Shown piece by piece: positions 41,213 through 52,705 of a DNA stretch of 64,000 nucleotides (its first letter is position 1; every line of letters starts with the position of its first letter). Where the stretch lies: the NCBI RefSeq assembly GCF_001577835.2, contig NC_029520.1:49419452-49483451 (forward strand). The letters are read 5' to 3'. The DNA comes from Coturnix japonica (lineage: Eukaryota; Chordata; Aves; Galliformes; Phasianidae). The position numbers and the translations under genes are program-made. The notes beneath the pieces were generated by a model, which was given only the letters and a program-made list of their open reading frames with translations, searched no databases and was not told the origin of the DNA.

Positions 41213-41720
41213 AGGGCTCCGCTCGCGGACACGGACTCTCGGTTGTACATAGCGGACGGTGATCCTCAACGTCACTTCGGCTCTTCTCCACGGTCTCAGC
41301 TCCAGGTCCGGTCCCCCCCCTCCCCTCGCTCCCTTCCCTACTGTCGTTATTTTTATTATTGTTATTATTATTATTATTATTTTTCCACGTAGCCAAATGC
41401 AGAGAGCGGCACAAAGCCCTCAGCCTTGAGTTCGAGTGAGTGAGAACTGCAACAACAGAACTAAGAAATAAAAGGGGAGATGGCGGGGGGGGGTGGTGGA
41501 AAATCCAACCCTAAACCCCGGATCCCATTGCGCCCCATAAATCCCAACTGTTGCGGCCCAGAGGCAGAGGAAGCGCAGGGCCCTTTGTGGCAGCGGGAGG
41601 AGGGAGGGGAACTTTTCGTTTACATTTCTTTTTCTTTTACCTTTTTTTTTTTTTTTTTTTTTTTTTTGGTATTTAGCTTCACCGGAAGGATTTCGATGTA
41701 GTTTAAAAATTAAAAAAAAA
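41213..41720 (+). other. SIX1: Probable SIX1 3' UTR
   Basis: Noncoding sequence after the stop codon, with an (ATT)n-like stretch at about 41350-41385. AATAAA is at 41467-41472 and ATTAAA at 41709-41714; either could direct 3'-end formation. The family's 3' UTR is longer in mammals, so the true end may lie further right. Confidence 0.5.
41642..41668. repeat. T27 homopolymer
   Basis: Twenty-seven consecutive T bases about 430 bp after the SIX1 stop codon, probably within or just past the 3' UTR. Confidence 0.92.
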
Positions 41721-44700
41721 AGACAAAATAGATACAATTAGGAAGCGGCAGTATGAGGGTTTTACCAAGTGCCTATGTCTTAACGCGGCGGTGCTGCTCC
41801 CCGGTCGGGACACGCAGCGATTCGGCTCCACATTAGGACAGTAACAACAGCGATAATAAGTGCGGACGGCCCTTCCCTTCTGCAGGAGCGTTTCTCTCTG
41901 TCTGCCTCCCCCCCCCTGCTCCCCCCAGCTCTGCCTCGCAGTGAGCCCGCAGCTGTCTGTCTCGAGTCTGTGTTACCGACCTCGCGTGTGCTTTCAGGTT
42001 TCTTTTCTATTGTACCCAAACAGCCGAAATTAAACACTGCTGATGGCAGAATCCCGACGCTGCGCTCTTCTTTCTGGGGCTCAGCCCCCCCATCCTCCCA
42101 CGGCGTGGGAGCCGCTCTCTTTCCGACGCTGCCCCTTCGCTGTGTCACCACCGAGGGATGGAGCCGAGGTCGGGTTGCGGGGGCTGCACATCGGGACCGC
42201 CCCGTCGGCCGCCCCCGGCTGCACAGCGCGGATGGTGCCGCTTTCCACACCCCCCCGCGTCCGCGTTTCGCATCACCGAGCGCTTAAGGCTCCACCGCGT
42301 TTGTTTTCTGGGGGTCTCGGGCCGTGGAGAAATGTCACCCTCTGCAGGAGGGTCTCTCCCGCTCTCCCTCCTCCCGAGGGGGCCCCGCCATCCTCCTCGG
42401 CTGCCCCCGGCTCCCTCCGCCCGGTTCCGGCCGCGGGGTCACAGCGCCGGGGCGCGTTTCATCCTCTCCGTGTGTGACGGCGGCCGCCCCGTCGGGGCAC
42501 GCGGCTCCGATCCCTGCGGGCTGCGCGAGGCCTCTGCTCGGGGCGGGCACGGGCCGAGGAGCCGCATTGCCCGTGGCAGGGCACTGATCGGGCCCCGTCT
42601 CGAAGCTCGTTGGAGTGGAAGGATAAACATTGCGCGGAACTTCGGCCCTGCGCGGCGCAAATCAAAGCGGGTATCGCGAGCCGGGGGCTATTTTCAAAGC
42701 AAATGGGGCAGAGCAGGCGGCTGCGAGGCTTCGCTTCCCAGGGGGCGGCCAGGAGGGTCCTGCTCTCCCAGCTCCCCCTTCATCGCGCAGAGCTGCTGCC
42801 CGGCCTGGCGGCTGCAGAGCGGGACGGCGCAAATAGCGCGCAGATGCCGCTCAGCGCCGCACGCACCGCCCCTATGCCCACAGCGCCCTGCGTACGGCCC
42901 GGCTCCGCGTTCCCTGCCGGAAAGAGCGCGCAGGTAAGTGGCGAGGGTCGGAGGGGAGACCCTGGAATTAAATGCCAGGCAAAATGAAAGACTGGGCCGG
43001 GCGGGTGGGAGCAGAGCCTGGCACAGTTCGTTCGGCTCCCCTCGGGCGTGCTTGACCTCGCAGCAAGCTTGTCACAGCACAGCCAGCCTGGGGGGCAGCC
43101 TGGGCCAGCCCTCACCTCGCTTTGCTCTGCTTCAATGGGCAGGAAGGGGTTAAACCCCCCTCACCCCCCCCCCCCCACTCACCTCCCAGGACAGATTTCA
43201 CACTGTGTCCAGGTCAGCCAAAAAGGGGAGGAAATAGGGAACAGCAGAATGATTAATTCTACCTGCTTTTCCCATGAGTGATCACCTGCTTTTGGGGTCA
43301 TGAATAGCAGGTAGCTCTCCCCGTCTCCAGCTCTGAGAGGCTCATTTGTTTGGTGACAGCTGAGTGACAAGACCTGAAACCCGAGCCCTCAACTTTGCCT
43401 GATGTGTGGATAAAACCCTGGATGTTCCCTCAAACATTTCAGGAAATGAAAGTTGTAACGCGATCCCTTGCGCGCCCACATCTCCCCCAGCAACACACAA
43501 AAGCTCAAAGGAACCTTCTCGGATTAAATTCAGCCTGGAGAGGATGGAAGGAAAATGGAGAGCAGGCTGAGAGGGTTGGGGCTGGCAGGCATTTCTGCAG
43601 CCCTTATTGGAAATGTCTGTCCAAAGCAGGGATTTGGAAAGGTCACCTCTACCGTAAGTGCCTTTCACCCCGCAGAGCCACACGGGGAGCCCGCTTCTCC
43701 CCAGCCCACCTCTGCCTGCAGAGCATTGGGGGTTATGCTGAGATTCCCTGGGCAGGAAATTCAGTGTGTGAAAACCAGTGCCCAGCAGGGAAGCCACCCC
43801 CCCTCCTCGCTCCTCATTTCATTTCTCGGGTCATGTTCGGAGAGTGTCGTCCTATGGTAGCGTTTGCAAACAACACGCTTGCTCTGCCCCTACCCTGCCA
43901 TGAGCTCCTGCTCAGTTCTCCGTCCCCATTCCCAAAACAGGGCAGGTACATCCCTGCTCTCATTCCCACTGCCCGGGTCCTGCAGTGAATGGCAGATGGT
44001 TGCTCAGCCAACACATTCAAATCCACCAATTCCAGGACTGTCCACCGACATTCACAGCTATGTGGGAGTGGTGGTGCAGGTGGGGACCTCTGTGCTCTGT
44101 GTTCATCGGGCTGCCATCTCACTGATGAGCACCGGAGCTGGGATGGAGCAGGGAGAGAGGCTGGGATGGGGCATCCATCCATATTGCAGGTGGTTCTGCA
44201 ATGCCGGCTGTCATGGGGCAGGCGGTCTCACCCAGCCCTGGACAAAACCCCATTCAACAGCTGTTTAACTACTACTGAGGTGCTGAACACTTCACAGAGC
44301 CGCAAAGAAAACTTAGCGCGTGCACCACGATAACACTTCACCTTTTGCCCTCTTCCCTTTGCTGACGCTTTCCCGCAGCAGACAGGGAGCAGCTCAGAGC
44401 GGTGTATGGGAACAGGTGGGAGCCCTCACTGAGAGCTGTGCTGTCAGGAGCTGTGCACAAAGGATGCGCTGTGGCTGCTGTGCTGGGTCTGTGCGGTGCC
44501 TCTGGGGAGCCCAGGGCAGCCTCTGGTATTTGCTCCCAGCTCCTTAACATGGGGGCTGAACGTCCTCCAAAGCGTATAATCCCAATCCTAATAATAAGGT
44601 TAAAGAGATGGATTTACTTCAATTATAGTTTCCCGTGTTCGCTGGTACACAGCTTCCTGAAAGTGTCTCTGTGGGAAGAGGGGCTCCTTTCTCTACCTGC

Positions 44701-44747
44701 AGGAGCTCTTTGCCTACAGCAGCTGGGTGCAAGCTGCTTTTTCATGG
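41721..44747. other. SIX1 downstream flank; secondary CpG-rich block at about 42050-42960
   Basis: A second CpG-rich block follows SIX1 by about 0.8-1.7 kb. It has open frames on several strands but no recognisable protein. C/G richness drops after 43000. A short C-run lies at about 43165-43176. I recognise no transposon here. Confidence 0.55.
41994..42002 (+). promoter_or_regulatory. MEF3-type site (SIX-binding consensus)
   Basis: TCAGGTTTC is an exact match to the MEF3 element bound by SIX1 and SIX4. It lies about 780 bp downstream of the SIX1 stop. A 9-mer match in 64 kb may also arise by chance. Confidence 0.3.
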
Positions 44748-45020
44748 CTTTAAACTGAAAGAGGGGAGATTTGGGAGGAAATTCCTTACTCAGAGGGTGG
44801 TGAGGCTCTGGCACTGCTGCCCAGAGAGCTGGGGTGCCCTATCCCTGAGGGTGCCCAAGGCCTTGGAGGGGGCTCTGGACTGCCTGAGCTGGGGGGTGGG
44901 ACAGAGCAGCCAACCAAGGTCCCTTCTAACCCAACCATGTTGGGATTCCATGGTTCTGTGGTCTTGAAGGTCCCTTCCGAACCAATGTAATCACATTCTG
45001 TGATTATATAGTTCCATGAC
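44748..45020 (+). mobile_element. CR1 3' end with two successive tail motifs
   Basis: It starts CTTTAAACTGAAAGAGGGGA, continues with GGCACTGCTGCCCAGAGAG and GGTGCCCAAGGCCTTGGAGG, and reaches 'AAGGTCCCTTCTAACCC' and CCATGGTTCTGTGG. A second 'GAAGGTCCCTTCCGAACC' with TTCTGTGATTATATAG follows. The second tail may be a duplication or a remnant of another copy. Confidence 0.88.
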
Positions 45021-47424
45021 CCTCTGCCTTTGTACAGTGTTACCTGCTCAGGCTGAAGGCTGTGAGCTGGGATAGGAACTGTGCCTTCAGCCTTGTAATA
45101 AGGCACCACAGCTTATCGTTATGTAACTCAATATTGCTAATCACACAACACACAACAAAACAATGGAATAAAACACAATGCGCAATGAGGCCTGTGGCTA
45201 ACACTCCCTGAAGAAACAGCCTGTTTTCTAGAACCAAACGACACAAAAAACCCAACGACCAAGGAAATCAGAAACAATTGAGAATGAAATCACATCTGCA
45301 AATCATCAGCGAGCTCCTCCTGAGCCCTGGGGACGCGGCCCCACTGCTGGGTGCGGGACCCACAGAAGGGCAAGGCTGCAGCATTTGTTCAGTGAAAGGG
45401 TCACATCACGCTGGAACAAATCAGAGATTTATGGAGGGAATGAAGATCTCCCTATTCCCGACTGATCAGGTTGCTTTAAAGCAGGAGGAAAAGAAGCAAA
45501 ATGAGCGGCAACACCTGAAAAGTGTGGGTAGGATGGAGCTGTAATTCACTATTTGGGGAGCTTGGTGTGCGCAGCATGGACTTGGCACCATAATATATTG
45601 CCGTAAAGGCCATGAGCAGGGCAGGAGCTGCGGTGGTGACCACTAGGAGACCCCAAAACCCATAAAGGGCAAAATGAATGCAGCACATAGAGCCGTCCTG
45701 GTGCACGTTGGAGCAATCTGTGCTTACACAGCCCCACCTGAGCTGGGTATCTGTGCTTCTAATCTGTGCTGCTACGATTGTTCTCCCCTGGAAATCCCAA
45801 CCGCAGGGTCTGCTGGCAGCTCAGCTGGAGCCACAGTGTCCACCTGAGCCCCGGGGTGCTTTCATGTGGCAAAGAAACCACAGGGCCATTTTCTTGAGAT
45901 AAGAAGAGAGGAACAGAGAGGCTGCTGGGGGGGAAGGAGCAAATGGTGCCGTCACTTTGGGTGCAGCCTGGTGGTGTCATGCCGGCCACCAGAGAGGGGG
46001 TGAGCTGCCCCAGTGGGGTGATAGCTGCCACCTGCCATGGGAAAGTGGTCCCCAAAGCAGGCTGGATTTTAGGGATCTGCCCAATCTTGGCTGCTTTTCA
46101 TTGTAAACCTTTTATTTTAGGGCTGGTGTCCAGGGTGCAGGAATTGTGTGGGGGATGTTGGAAGACCCGGTCATCAACAGTGGGACATGGGGTGCTTTGA
46201 GAGTTACTTGGGTGGAACAGTGCATGATTAAGGTCTGCACTGGGCAGGAGATGGAGTACATAAAAATGTCACACTCAGGTATGTCGATGTGTAGAGATAG
46301 AGCTGGAAGGATCCATCACATAAGCCATTCTCATGGGAGAAAAGAGTGGGATTAGTTTGAAGCAACATTGTGGGTTTGTGCCTATTGTGGTGCATAAGGC
46401 AGCTGCAGGACATGTGTCTGGGCACAGGGATGGGCAGCTCCCTCTGTTCTGAACGCCCATCTGGGTTCCTCTGGAAACAAAAAGCTGGAAAAAGTGGTTA
46501 TTTGGGGGAAATCCCAACAAGGTGATGCTGGAAGGGGAGTCTCCTCCTGTGGAGGTGGCACTCAAAGCACCATTTGTGTCGGCCTGGTGTGCTGAGCTCT
46601 GTGCACCATAGGGCTGTGTGGGCACACAGAGCCCCCTGGGGGAGGTTGGGGGGCACAGGGTGGGGGGTCCCAGACAGTACCAGACCCTTAAACCAGGACA
46701 CAGCTCAGTGAGTGACAGTGAATTGTATTTAGGCAAGAAGGGAATGAGCTCAGCCAGGCTCCATTGGCCCGTGGGGACGTGGTGGTGTCACCTCAACAGC
46801 TTGGCCTCACTGAGAACAAAGCCATCCCTGGGCACACAGCCACCGAGCACCCAACATGCACACAGAGTCGCTGGGGTGACTGTGACGAGTGACAAACCCT
46901 TCTGGCCCTGCCCATGGCTAAAGCAGCTCTCAGCAGCCCTTCCTTCTGCAGGGCTCAGTGCTTCTGGCAAAGCTGACGCGGAATGAGAACGCCTGTAATT
47001 TTCTGCAATTCCTTAATCCTGCTCATTTTCTCCCTTTCCCCGGGAGATCAGCAGCCGCAGTGGTCTCCCCGAGCCCACCCACTAATTACAAGACATGAGC
47101 TCAGCCAACTGCTGGCCAGAAACAACATCACGGGGCCACGCAGCTCAGCAGCACCGCTCGTGTTTCTGACTCCTCTGTGCCGCAGCTGCTGGAAGGCAAA
47201 TCGCAACGAGCCCTACAATGCGAAGGGAGAAAGGCAGAAAACAGCCTTTTCTTCTCCCTCCTGCAGCCGTCCTGGCTTCCCATGTGAGACTGACACTAAA
47301 ATGTCTGCATGGCTTCCTTAGGTTTCTCCCTTTTCCTTTTGGATGTCACTTTTCTCCAGACTTGCACCTATGGGTTGGTGGTTGAACTAAATAGTCTTAT
47401 TTGTCTGTCCAGCCTTAATGATTG
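45021..47424. other. Intergenic DNA, no feature seen
   Basis: SIX1-SIX6 spacer of mixed composition. Open frames on both strands lack recognisable domains, and I see no RNA gene. Confidence 0.6.
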
Positions 47425-47755
47425 CACAATCACAGCATGGCCTGGGTTGGAAGGGACCTCAAGGATCATGAAGCTCCAACCCCCTGCCATAGACAGGGCC
47501 ACCAACCATATTCAATACCACATTTAATGCCAGCCCCGGCTGCACAGGGCCCCATCCAACCCGGCCTTGAACACCTCCAGGGATGGATGGGGCATCCACA
47601 GCCTCTCTGGGCAGTTGTTCCATCACCTCACCACTTTCACAGTAAAGAGCTTCACCCTGACATCCAACCTAAATCTTCCCTCTCTCAGCTTCAAACCATT
47701 TCCCCTTGCTCTGCTGATATCTGCCCTTTCAAATAGTTGACTCCCCTCCTAAAGA
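47425..47755 (-). mobile_element. CR1 3' end fragment
   Basis: In minus orientation the left edge is the CR1 3' tail (plus strand GGGTTGGAAGGGACCTCAAGG). The coding end lies to the right, with CCATCCAACCCGGCCTTGAA and 'CTGACATCCAACCTAAATCT' on the plus strand. It is a long, fairly well-kept copy related to the one at 15625-16085. Confidence 0.92.
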
Positions 47756-48189
47756 TTTTGTGGTCATCCTTCAAATTTGCCCCCAAAGGCCCCACAATGG
47801 GAGAATGGGAGTTGGTGGCAGGAAGGTGGCATTTAGCACAAAGTCTCCTTTCCAGAGGTATAGGGTCAGACAGAGCCCCGAGGAAGATGGGCTAAAAATA
47901 AAAGCTGAGCTCATGGAGAGCTCTGCAGTGGTGGTATGTCCCTTAGAGTGTGCTCAGCAGGCACAGCTGGAAGCGCTGGTGGGCAGATCTCTGGCCAGCA
48001 TAAAGCTGTGCAATGCAGGGAAGGGCGTTTTGTTTTGGTTTGGTTTAATTCTATGTTCACATTCAGGGATTTACAGTAACTCAGGTTCCTTCCCTGAACT
48101 GCCCTGCCTTGTGCTGGGTGGCTGCGCTCTGCCTGGGCTGCCTTCCTATTGCTATCCAAAGGGGAAACTCTTTAGTGGGGTCAGTTGTG

Positions 48190-48445
48190 GTAGAGCAAGG
48201 GGAAGTTCAAACTACAACAGGGAGATTTAGAATGGAAATAAGGATATTTTTACACTAAGGATGGTGAGGCACTGGAACAGGCTGCCCAGAGAGGTGGTGC
48301 CGCTCCATCCCTGCAGACACCCACAGACAGGCTGGTGGGCTCTGAGCACTGATGGAGCTGTGTGTGCCTCAGCCCACTGCAGAGCGCTGGACCAGATGGC
48401 TCCTAAACGTCCCTTTCAGCTCCAACCATCCTACGGTTCTACCTC
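48190..48445 (+). mobile_element. CR1 3' end fragment
   Basis: Decayed ORF2 end (GGTGAGGCACTGGAACAGG, CTGCCCAGAGAGGTGGTGCC), then GCTGGACCAGATGGCTCC and CTTTCAGCTCCAACCATCC with a short terminal CGGTTCT. Confidence 0.85.
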
Positions 48446-48714
48446 GGTTTCCTGAGCGCTGCGGTGTTCGCGGGGCTGCAGTGCCACCTGCTGTCACCGC
48501 GGCCCTTTGCTGGGGGCCATGTCGGTTCCTCGGCCTCCCAACCCAGGCTCGGCCCCTTCCGAGGCTCCGGAATGGGTTGAAATGGCTGGAACTGTGGCTG
48601 GAAAATAGAACGGATGAAAGGCAGAGGGCAAAGCCGACGTTGGGTCGAAGGGATGGAGAACAACCCATGGGATGTCCCCACACTGTCACGTCAACCTGGG
48701 ACACGGCAGATATT

Positions 48715-48906
48715 GGGATGTGGTTTCCTTCTGAACGTCCTTCATGGCACAGCTGTACAGGGATTGATGGGGTCACCATGCCTGGAGGTGTTCCACAACC
48801 ATGGAGATGTGGCTCTGAGGGACGTGGGCAGTGGGCATTGGTGGGGGTGGGGTCAGACCAGGTGATCTGAGTGGTCTTTTCCAGCCTTAGTGACCCTATG
48901 ATCCTC
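48715..48906 (+). mobile_element. CR1 3' end fragment
   Basis: Contains GGCACAGCTGTACAGGGATT, GGTGTTCCACAACCATGGAG, GGGACGTGGGCAGTGGGCA and a tail GGTCTTTTCCAGCCTTAGTG. It resembles the copy at 30925-31147. Confidence 0.83.
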
Positions 48907-51711
48907 GTGCCTAAGCGGGTCCTGCAGGGGCTTCAGCTGGTGTTACCATGGTTCTCTCTGCTTCTTGCTGCAGGAACAATCTGGGTTTTGCACCATGTGT
49001 ATGTGCTGACACACCCTGAGCAGGTGACCCACATCCACTTCTCTTCCCCAGGCTATTTTCTGCCTAAAAAGCCCCATATCCTCTCCTATATCACCCACTG
49101 TTGCCACCAGCTTCTTGTCAAGGAGAGAGCTGCTCTGCCCAGGGGGAATGGGGAGTTCAAGGCTGGTGTTCTCTGCTGGTTCTTCCATTTACACTGAAAA
49201 AAGAATGGAAGCCTAAAGGAAAAAAGAAGAGAGGAAAAAAAACACCACAAACCCAACCCCAAGCCCAGTGGGCAGGGAGGTTATAGCTGCTGGAAAATAA
49301 ACATTCAGGGTAAAAGAAATGCAAATAGGAGCCAGCTCCAGGCTGGAGGGGCAGCATGTAGAAACAGCAGAAAGGAAATCTCACCATGAAAATGAGTGTG
49401 ATACTCACCATGAAAGTGTGGGACTTGTAGCTGAGTGAATGTTGCCATAAAAAAGCCATGTCCATGTGGCATGAGCTGCCCCGATGCCATGCAGGTGGGC
49501 ACATGATGCCCAGGGGTTGGGGCAGGGCTGGGGGCTGCCCTCTATGTCAGTGGGTTATTGCATGAATTGTGTTTATATTGGCATGAAAGGGTCTTGGGGA
49601 GCTGAGAGCTGCCCACAGAGCAACCCAACCCTTGTTTCCACAGAGGAGATGTGCGGCACTGGCATGTCTCCACCATTTGGCATCTGGGGAATGGTGTTTC
49701 CTTACAGCTCTGGTGAGGCTGGTGGGATTGAACATCCCTCATTGGGCTCAGCCAAAATGAAACAGGGAAAGGAAAACTAAGGGGAAACTTGGCATCTGCT
49801 GCTCCTCTCACTGGGCTGTAAGGAAGCGGCCCATGGAAAAGCAGCCACATTCCCATCTGTAGCACTGTGTCCTGGAGAGCCGGGGCAACGGGCCAGGGGA
49901 GATGGAGCCTGGGATGGGTCGTGTGCTGTGAGCCAGGAGCTGTGGCCCCTCACTGTCCCTCCAAAGACATAAGTGCCTCTCCATCGTACCCCTCTCCATC
50001 ACTGCATCTCCACAGGCCAAGCATTCACTGAGTGCCAAGCAGGCAAGCGGTTCACTTTCCTGGCATGTGTCCTCCTTGGCTCCCTGCTCAGACCCACGTC
50101 TTCCATTATTTGGTTGTTTATTTATTAATTTTCCCCCTCTCTTTAAAATTCGTCGTCTGTTCTGATTAGTTGGCTGCAGGCTTTGCAGTCCTGGTGCCCA
50201 TCCAAGAGCAGAAAGCAGAGGTCTGAGCACTGGTACCTGGCACAGGGCAGCCAAAATCACCTCCCCTCCACCCAGAAATGGGGCTCAGAGGTATTAAAAG
50301 TGTTCCATTTTATACCACCTCTGGGTCACCCAACTGCATCTCCATGGAGAGAACCTCCTGAGGTCCTACTATGGAAATGCCACCTTGGGGGGGAGCAGGA
50401 GGGGCAGGATGTGAGGAGCCCCCAGTGGGGAATCCCAATACAAGGGAGAATGGGTAGAGAGGGCTGAGCCTCAAACCAGCAGAGCTGAGTCCCCGCAGCC
50501 CCAGGAGCCCCAGAACCGCCCCCTCCCTCTGCCCCAATGTTGTTCTTTCATTTTATTTTTAGACCCGCTGCTCCCGTTAGCTCTTTTCTATTTGTTTTTG
50601 GTTCTTATTATTCCTGGCTTCTCCCAGTGTTTTGCTTTCCTTCCTTAGCCCTCGCCCGGATGTTTATTCTCCCTGCTTGTTTTTGGACGTTCCCAAGGTG
50701 CCTCTTGGCTGGGAGATGGGGAGGGCTGTCAGCATCACCCCAGAGCTGCAGTGCTGTGCTCCCTGGGGGTCAATGGGGATAAGACCTCAACCTCTGGGTC
50801 CCATTTGTTCTGTATTCCCTGTTAAATTCTTAATTCCAGCACAAGGGCACAGAGTTCCCATTATTTTCTTCTTTTTGGGGTTCATCTGCATTCCTCTTCC
50901 CCTGAAATTCGCTTTTGGGACTTTAAAGGGCTGCAGGGAGCTCTGTGCCTCTATATGGGGATTTTTATTGCTCGACTTCAAAGCGATGCAATAACAGAGC
51001 GGGCGCTCAGGTAGGGAAAGGCTCTTTCTTCTCTCCATCTGTGGAGGTGTGTCACGGGACACCACAGCATCCCCACACACACACAGCGTTATGGGGCCCG
51101 AGGGGTGGAAAATAGAATGGGCCGAGAACTTTACATCAAAATAGTGTAGGTTTTGGATGGGAAAAGAACAGCATACACAGCCCGAAGTCATTATTCTTTA
51201 GGCTTAGAGGGGAGAAAAATCAGAAGGAAAAGCATTTGAGATGTAAGCACGGTGCATTTGCTGTCCCCCCTGTGTTTGGTTGAGCAGAGTAGGAGAGCTT
51301 GGCTTTGTGGGAAGCAGGGCCATACCCCACCCAGCCAAGAGCAATAAAGTGCAGTTTTCTGCATGTGTGTTTTTAATGAATGTTTTTAATTCCCCAGGGA
51401 GGATGGGCACTGTGCTGCCTGCTTGTGGCCTGGGATGAATGTTGATAACCATGGGACATTGGGCTCCATGGTGGGAGCAGACACCCCGTCCCATGCCTGG
51501 GGTTCCTGTTCCAGCCTCAGCTCTACTGATGGCACAGAAACCATCAGTCACACAAAGTATGGACATATAAATGGACATGTGTCTGCAGGGGCATCTCTTG
51601 AAGGTCACCTCGTACCTTAGGGTCTGGTTTCCACCCCACCACTGCAGGGTGTAGCTGCTGCACCATCCCCCCCATCCACTGCCTTCATTAGAAAGAGGAA
51701 CATGGGGGATT
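48907..51711. other. Intergenic DNA, no feature seen
   Basis: I recognise no transposon, RNA gene or coding frame with a family match. A T-rich stretch with dispersed TTTAT lies at about 50540-50680. Confidence 0.6.
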
Positions 51712-51995
51712 TTTCATAGGATCATAGAGTCATTAAGGTTGGAAAAGACCTCGAAGATCATCCAGTCCAACCCCAACCCACCTCCAACCCACTGCCCATG
51801 TACCTCAGTGCCACATCCCCATGGTTCTTGAACACCTCCATGGACACTGACCCCACCGCTCCCTGTGCAGCTGTGCCACTGCATCCCTGCTCCTTCTGAG
51901 AAGAAGTGTTTCCCCATATCCAACCTGAACCCCCCTTGGTGCAACTTAAGGCCATTACTTCTCATCCTGTGTCCAACATAAAGAGCACTACCTGA
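51712..51995 (-). mobile_element. CR1 3' end fragment
   Basis: The left edge is the tail (plus strand GATCATAGAGTCATTAAGG, GGTTGGAAAAGACCTCGAAG, ATCATCCAGTCCAACCCC). The decayed ORF2 end lies to the right, with AACTTAAGGCCATTACTTCT and CATCCTGTG. Confidence 0.9.
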
Positions 51996-52520
51996 GAGGG
52001 GAAAGCTATGGGTAGATGGGGACACAGCATCTCCATCACAGCAAAATCAGTACCACGGGGTCCTTCCATAGACCCAATCTCCATGTGCCTGCAGGCTCCA
52101 CTGCTCCCTTAGGGCTTTTCTTAGGACACCGGCCCCTTCCCATAACATCCCCCCCATCATCACCCATCCTGTATCAGTGCTCTCCTGGCTGCCCGCGGCT
52201 GACCCTGCTGCTCTGCCGTTTCCCCACACGGGAGCGCTGTTGCCCCATGTTCATTGAGAGCAAAGCAACACAACCCTGCTGTTCTCCATAGGAAAACCTC
52301 ACATAATCCCATGGCAAACCTCAGTGTTTCCAGCCCGCAGCCTTGAGTGTGAGTATTGCAGGTATCACCCACCGTTGTGTGATATTCCTTTTGGATCAGA
52401 GCTCTCAATGTTGTGTATCAGGACAGAGCTGCTTCCCAAAGGCCGTCCTGTGTGGGGACACAGCAAGGAGTCCTGGTGGGCCTGCAGAACCTGAGCATTC
52501 TCATGTGTCTCCCATGTTTA

Positions 52521-52705
52521 GATCATAGAATCATAGAATGGCCTGGGTTGAAAAGGCCCACAATGATCATCCAGTGCCAACCCCCTGCTGTGTGCAGGGT
52601 CACCAACCAGCAGCCCAGGCTGCCCAGAGCCACATCCAGCCTGGCCTTGAATGCCTGCAGGGATGGGGCATCCACAGCCTCCTTGGGCAACCTGTTCAGT
52701 GTGTC
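52521..52705 (-). mobile_element. CR1 3' end fragment
   Basis: The left edge has the terminal repeat ATCATAGAATCATAGAATGG, followed by GCCTGGGTTGAAAAGGCCC and ACATCCAGCCTGGCCTTGAA. It is truncated inside the ORF2 end. Confidence 0.92.

Noticed and set aside
42158-42937. 259-codon frame in the CpG island downstream of SIX1
   Set aside because: Arg/Pro/Gly-rich composition, other long frames overlapping on both strands, and no recognisable domain indicate chance openness in GC-rich DNA.
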